Source: Lingula anatina (taxonomy: Eukaryota; Brachiopoda; Lingulata; Lingulida; Lingulidae). Taken from it: a DNA stretch of 39,139 bases. Of the stretch, positions 34,149 through 39,139 are shown one piece after another. Both the position numbers and the translations under genes were made by a program. The stretch covers positions 434,729-473,867 of the forward strand of contig NW_019775280.1 in assembly GCF_001039355.2 (NCBI RefSeq). Direction: 5' to 3'. Positions within the stretch are counted from its first letter, which is position 1. The number at the start of each line of letters is the position of its first letter. The notes under the pieces are model-generated. The model had not been told where the DNA came from and ran no database searches. It saw only the letters and a list, made by a program, of their open reading frames with translations.

Positions 34149-35887
34149 CATCTGCTGGATATGAAAGATTTACAACAATACCCTGGCTACGACGTTGAGA
34201 TTCAGCTTATTGGAGCTCAGCATAATTTCTAAATTACCATTTAAAACTTTTATTACAGGAAGATAACTTGAAAAGAAAGTACTTGGACATGTAAGTGCTA
34301 TGTGCCTTATTTTCATTGTACAGAACCTCTCAAAAAACTGGTATACATTATTATTATTATTATTAATTTACAACTAAGATATAAAACTTGTTTTGAAAGA
34401 GCCTTCATTCACCACCAGTAACATCAATTTACCTGCAAAGTTTTTCAAAGAATTTGACTTTACTGCTCCTCCTATTCTTTATCTGACAAAGGAACCATAT
34501 TGGCGTATCTCCTTCAGGTTCGTTCCAGCTGACTGTGTTCAAGTCTTGGGAGCCAATCCACACAAATATGGCTCGAACAACCAGGTAATCTAGCCGGCCA
34601 CATCCACACAGGAAGCTCGTAAGGGCCTCGTAGCTTTCTCGTACATCATCAGGAGCCTGTAGCAAAAACGTCTTAAGCTGCATTTGAACTTTAACTCTAA
34701 TACGTACCATATGAGCCATGTTTTAAACATGTTTTAAACACTAGGAATAAAACAGTACATCTCATAATCGGCTAATCTCATATCTTGATGTAAAGAGATC
34801 TATAGACAACGTCGGAAAATCAGGTCTAATCGTCTGTTTTTGCCAAAACGTTGTATGTATAACATTGTTGCTATTAGTCCTGAAAAATAGTCTTACCACG
34901 GTGTGTCAAAGAAAAAAATGACCACATAGATTTTTTGAAGAGAAAATATTGCCATTTGGTAAATAAAAAGATTCTGTAATGAATCAAATATCTTTGTCAA
35001 GAGATTGCATTGCTTCATGCATTATAATGCTTATACTTGGAGAAAACAACTTTTTCGCGGACGGAAAGTAACAGTTCAGAAGTTCAGAAAAGATACCGTG
35101 CGTTTGCCTATCAAGTTGTTGTGAGATCTGTCTCTCTGTTAAATCAACAAGCATGTGTATGCATAACGATAAAGTACTTTCAAAATGAGTTACAGTAGAT
35201 TAGACTGTGGAAATAAACTTCTGCTTACCTGTATTCATTTGTGCCAGGTGATATTGAAAAGAATAAGAAATGATGATGCATGAGTACGATGAGTTTTAAT
35301 TTTGGTATTAAGGCTTTTCCCAGAGGAGAAATTATGATAGTTATTGGTGCCCAAATATATGTATTTCAAAGAATACATCAAGTTCATTGCAATTGGCTAC
35401 TGTAACACTATACATGTACCTGTTCGACCATGTCGTCAATACTGGAGAACTCCTGTTGGTCGAACACTTCTGCTTTCTTACCCCTCGGCGGCGCAGGTGG
35501 GGGATAGGTGCTTGGATCGTTGGCGTCGTACTCGTACTGAATAAGTGGAAAACTAGTTTATATCAGAAGAATGCAAAAAACCTTAAACAGTATATTGGAT
35601 CAACATTTTTCATATATTTTGAATGATTCAAAATAATATAAAAACGCATATACAGGGTGTTACATAAAAACGACCCATTTTACTGATATAATTAAGATAT
35701 TTCAAACTTTCTTTCACCAAATTGGACCACCTTGTAATTTAAAAATTGCATTTTTAGGTAATATAAACAGTAACAAGACCTGATATTCGTCCTCATAGGT
35801 GTTCGTCAGTTGTATTTCAGTGTTTGCCCTAGGGGTTCCTCTATCAGAAGGTGGGCCGTCGGTGCCTTTTGATCCTCCACAGCCCAT
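27380..35887 (-). CDS. KY/hillarin-like pseudo-transglutaminase + VWA + dynein-tip-like protein, 11 exons, 1519 aa
   Basis: Exons: 35887-35780, 35536-35420, 34656-34433, 34072-32080, 31341-31066, 30932-30826, 30581-29557, 29380-29195, 28920-28640, 28118-27924 and 27427-27380. Together they are 4560 nt in one frame, all introns GT-AG. Residues 1-6 are MGCGGS, a myristoylation signal with a palmitoylatable Cys3. A transglutaminase-like fold of the kyphoscoliosis-peptidase/hillarin type spans about 60-290 (IKGYSK, SWNAVYVD, FFTDPEAMIYRHIP). The Cys, His and Asp of the usual triad are replaced (Arg138/Ser139 region, Gly181, His203). Several Ig-like repeats follow to about 805, with LPQSGEYILEIEA and LPECGKYELNLFA. 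A VWA domain (about 838-1010) keeps all metal-site motifs: DASGS (846-850), Thr922 and Asp952. Next come a helical segment, basic helical hairpins (1284-1415), and a C-terminal module from 1416 (PPVAIHY, LLGED, DWAFVQ, SAGAARFFYW) resembling the dynein stalk tip. Function is unknown; membrane-cytoskeleton linkage is inference. Confidence 0.85.
31438..31477. repeat. (TAA)n microsatellite
   Basis: About 13 trinucleotide units in the intron between the Ig-like exon and the first VWA exon. Confidence 0.9.
31557..31625. repeat. Dispersed repeat copy 2
   Basis: Shares CTCGCTAAA.TGCTTTCA and CTGG.ACGC.T.CTTGAG-type blocks with 11245-11310, in the same orientation. It lies in an intron of the KY/VWA gene. 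Confidence 0.4.
34098..34146. repeat. (AT)n microsatellite
   Basis: About 24 AT units in the intron between exons 3 and 4 of the KY/VWA gene, some 25 bp upstream (in transcription sense) of the exon 4 acceptor. Confidence 0.9.
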
Positions 35888-36420
35888 TGTTATAAACACG
35901 TATTAACCATGGGATGTCCGTTTAGCTGGAATAATAACATATCAAAATATATATATATTGCAATTAAATTTGATAATTTTATGTCTTGAATTACACGCAT
36001 GCCGTGTTCTCCAGATTGGGCTAAATTCAAAGTCTTATTTAAACAGAATGTGTCTATATATTATAAATGTTGTTCAAGTATATCACTTCACTCTGAAACC
36101 ACTTCCATCTTTACTTACAATTGGAAAATAAAGCAAAGCTTATCTGGCTACAAAGCACGTTTTCATCGACAAGTTTCAACAAACGTTCCGGCATCCGGAG
36201 AATCATTTCATTTACGGCATTTTTCATTAGAAAGTATTCCGTATCTCATGCAATCTGGACGAAATTATATTCTTTCCATTTAACATTTACGTAAAAAGTA
36301 AGAAACTAAGAATAACTTTTTTTACAGGGAGTAAAGTGAATATTAATGATTTGACTCCCCTCAATAAAACAGTTACTTACCTGACTTCACATGTACACTG
36401 TACCTTAACTTGCTGCTATC
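35888..36420 (-). promoter_or_regulatory. Predicted 5' leader of the KY/VWA gene
   Basis: A TATTATTCCAG acceptor leaves an exon beginning at 35925, and a strong GTCAG/GTAAGTAAC donor ends an upstream exon at 36381. Together they predict one 5' untranslated exon starting somewhere above 36381 and a leader intron of 36380-35926. The promoter was not located. Confidence 0.4.
35890..35910 (-). promoter_or_regulatory. Upstream open reading frame before the KY/VWA start codon
   Basis: ATG at 35910 opens a six-codon frame (MVNTCL) whose TAA ends two bases before the main ATG at 35887. If the leader is spliced as predicted (acceptor at about 35926), this uORF is in the mature mRNA and could dampen translation of the main frame. 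Confidence 0.5.
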
Positions 36421-38623
36421 TTACGCTCACCCTAAGAGAACTCACAGACAAATAACCTAAAGATAAAATGTTCTAATCCCAGATAAATGTGACGAGAGTT
36501 TAACAGACTCCTCCTGTGATCAAAAACTATTTAAATGAAAACATTCTTTCTCGGTTGTTGACACAGACATCTACTTGTCTCTGATAAACCTCACCCACAG
36601 CGTGGAGAAGTGACATTTCAATTTTAGGTTATCTTGACATGTGTGGAGAAGATAACGAGTGAAGCTAGAATGTGTTTCTTTGTGTGTTTGTATGATAGTA
36701 TGCAGTCAGGGTCACCATTATGACAGTCCTTTGCTGTCAGACGCTCCAGGGCTGTAGGCCACAGAGAGAGAGAGAGAGAGAGTTTGTTACAATACCAGTC
36801 TTCCAAATTATCTTTGTTGATCCATCCTCCATTTTTGGCCGTCTTCTGACAGAAAAAATAGATACCCGTCAATATAAACTTGAAAATCAGGCCGTCTTCT
36901 GAACCCAGAAGACAGTCTAAATCCGCCCCTGAATACACTACTGAAACTTTCAGTAAAAAAGTAAGTTATGAAACTCTACACTGTACCTTTGACATAAACG
37001 TAACAGTATATGCACACGTGAAAGGAAAACTAATGGGATCTGCTTCAGAACTACATTACTTTTAATAATTTTTTTCGAGATAATTGCATCTATTCTTTAT
37101 TAATTAGCCGGTCCTCACCCGGAGTATTATTTTCAAACATCAGGAGCCCTTCGGGCACAGACTATTAACCTTGCATAACGTTTGCCAGTGTTCAGAGCAA
37201 TTCATATTTAGGTCATTTATTAAATATATATTTATGTGTTCAGCTGATGACATTTTTTAAATACTCAGGTGAGGAGCGGTATCATTTAGGTTAGTCATAG
37301 TACATGTTTTTCTTAATTTTAATGGTATAATCTATTTAAGGGCATTTGTATTCAGTTTTAGAAATAGTGTTCTCAATTCTGAATTCTTTGCAAAAATTGT
37401 CTGTTAGAGCTGAATTGATCTGGCGCAGGGGATTGTGTGAAATTAATTTTTTTTTGAATGCAACATGTTTCTCTCGCTCTCCCTATTTTAATTACGCACA
37501 CTTTCCTTCCAAAAACAAAATACCATCGATGACACAGTTCTGCAGTTGCTTGATCATTTATTGTAATTTGCCATTAAAACGCGCCGAGAAAAAAAGACCA
37601 ACTGAGAGATTTAAGTTTGTAAAATAAAATAATTTCTTGTAAAATGAAGTGTTCCCGGGTTTTAAATCGCCATGCAGAGTCGGAAAATTAATTACGTACG
37701 TGAAAGCACAGGCTTGGGCGTAGCAGGATAGGGGAGCTTTGTTAGGCTTTGTTTTTTATGCGGGTCAGTTTTACAAACCCGTCCTATGCACAGGCAGCAA
37801 GAGGGTAATTAAATAAGAGGTCTCGTGCACATACTTAACAAAGTTTAAAAGAATATTTAAATAAACCATCAAAATATCACGTCGCAGACCGAGATGCCAG
37901 TCAACGCTAGCATGTCCAAACCAACTTCAAGTGGAACATTTTACCGATATCAACCCCGTAGATTACTGTTAAAAATTTATATTGACAGACACGGAGCAGG
38001 AGGGACACCATGACTACCCCTCTTCTCAAAACAACTATATGCTATTCGCTTTAAGTAGTCATTCAAATAATGTAAACTAAAATTGACTTAAAACTATTCA
38101 ATAATTCCAAGAAAAGCGCATTTATGTACTCTTGGTGATGAAAAGCCAAATCCATTAAAATTCAATACGACAAGAGACTTTGTGCTGAAATGAATAGTAC
38201 ACATCTTTTCTTCTTAAATCATACGCGTGTACACACTCCCTAACACTTGAATAGTTTACATTGCCAGGTACAGGTAAAATATAAACAGACGCATTGAAAG
38301 TTGACCTTGTAAGTGCAGTATAACCTGTAATAACAAAGCCTGTTTTTAACGGGGAACTCAAATGCGCACAATAAATACCACACATTGATTCTCGATAGAA
38401 AATGAACTTACTTTGTGACGTTGGATTCAAACACACATTACAGTAAACGCGATAAAAAGCAGCGGGACTTTTTTCTTACGACAAGGGAATCTACCAGTCT
38501 AGCGGTTATAATTTCCGTTGATCATTGTTATGCCGGGTGCGGTGCAAGGTAACGGTCACATAAATTGGTGGTGACGGCTGAAAACACCACAGCAGTTGCC
38601 TAGGAGATAACAATTCCACACCA
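36421..38623. other. Intergenic DNA upstream of the KY/VWA gene
   Basis: No coding exon was recognised on either strand. A (GA)n run lies at 36763-36782, and near 37760 GCGGGTCAGTTTTACAAACCCGT can form a hairpin. The rest is AT-rich and unassigned. Confidence 0.4.
36763..36782. repeat. (GA)n microsatellite
   Basis: About ten AG units in intergenic DNA. Confidence 0.85.
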
Positions 38624-39102
38624 GCTGTTACCTAGAGTGCTTAGGAGTTTACAAGGTGAGTTGGGAGTGTTATACGAAGCAGCAAGGTTTTAGTTTCTAT
38701 GATAAAATGCACTGTGTTTTATAAACATGTACCTGTGTAGAAGTCCCGAGGTAGGAACTTGCACCTATAGGATAATATGATCAATAGAAGAACGCTGAAA
38801 ACCAACATGCTAGCTCTATGAATGTAGTTTCACTTTCACAAGTACATGGAGAAATCAGAAATAATAAAAAAATTGGATAAGGTGTTGTGAAAGGGTGTAT
38901 CCACAAGCAAGGCTGTCACCTGGAGTGCTTAGGAATTCACAAGGTGAATTGGGAATGTTATTCAAAACGGTAAGGTTTTAGTTTTCTGTGATAAAATGCT
39001 CGGTGTTTTACACCACGTACACCTGTAGGCCTAGACGTCATCAGGTAGGAATATGCACCTGCTATATGGTAATATAATCAATATATGTGTGCGATGAAAA
39101 TC
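38624..39102. repeat. Direct duplication with 288-bp period
   Basis: Copy one (38624-38806) and copy two (38912-39102) share ACCTAGAGTGCTTAGGA, ACAAGGTGA.TTGGGA, AAGGTTTTAGTTT and GATAAAATGC in the same order, with scattered differences. About 105 bp lie between them. A third copy could continue beyond the window. No open frame runs through it. Confidence 0.75.
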
Positions 39103-39139
39103 GAAGTCTAAGCTGTTAAGGGGTCTAGGATATTAAAAA

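Overview
The window is a stretch of animal nuclear genome, probably from a marine invertebrate (a mollusc or brachiopod-like lophotrochozoan would fit). Genes are split by many small GT-AG introns, intergenic DNA is AT-rich and full of short repeats, and there is an inosine-uridine type nucleoside hydrolase, a family absent from vertebrates. The species assignment is inference. A single N at 12939 and long homopolymers point to a draft assembly.

I rebuilt five multi-exon genes by joining open frames at splice sites; in each, all intron phases agree. (1) Plus strand, 3975-6744: a 493-residue secretory-pathway collagen-like protein with a signal peptide, a long GPPGTG-type hexapeptide collagen block, a Lys/Met-rich collagen block and a C-terminal membrane anchor. 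(2) Minus strand, 15030-11457: a 319-residue nucleoside hydrolase in six exons, with a 52-bp tandem array that copies one of its 3' splice sites. (3) Plus strand, 15931-17457: a 177-residue ankyrin-repeat protein with a Lys/Gly tail, head to head with the hydrolase. (4) Plus strand, 19757-26854: a 669-residue SLC5 sodium/sugar-type cotransporter in 14 exons, with one GC-AG intron and an 887-bp foldback transposon in intron 9. (5) Minus strand, 35887-27380: a 1519-residue multidomain protein in 11 exons. It has an N-myristoylation motif, a kyphoscoliosis-peptidase/hillarin-like transglutaminase fold lacking the catalytic triad, Ig-like repeats, a von Willebrand A domain with an intact metal site, helical hairpins and a C-terminal module resembling the microtubule-binding tip of the dynein stalk.

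Genes 4 and 5 converge, with about 525 bp between stop codons. The remaining DNA (1-3970, 6960-11450, 17460-19750, 36400-39139) holds decayed mobile elements: a Tc1/mariner transposase relic, a composite inverted/direct repeat followed by a weak hammerhead-like motif, a nested pair of miniature elements with a G-rich run, a low-copy dispersed repeat, a 288-bp-period duplication at the right edge, and several microsatellites.

The genes do not form an operon or an obvious pathway. The strongest candidate for something undescribed is gene 5: a predicted membrane-anchored pseudo-transglutaminase joined to a metal-dependent adhesion domain and a dynein-tip-like tail, which could link a membrane or matrix ligand to the cytoskeleton.
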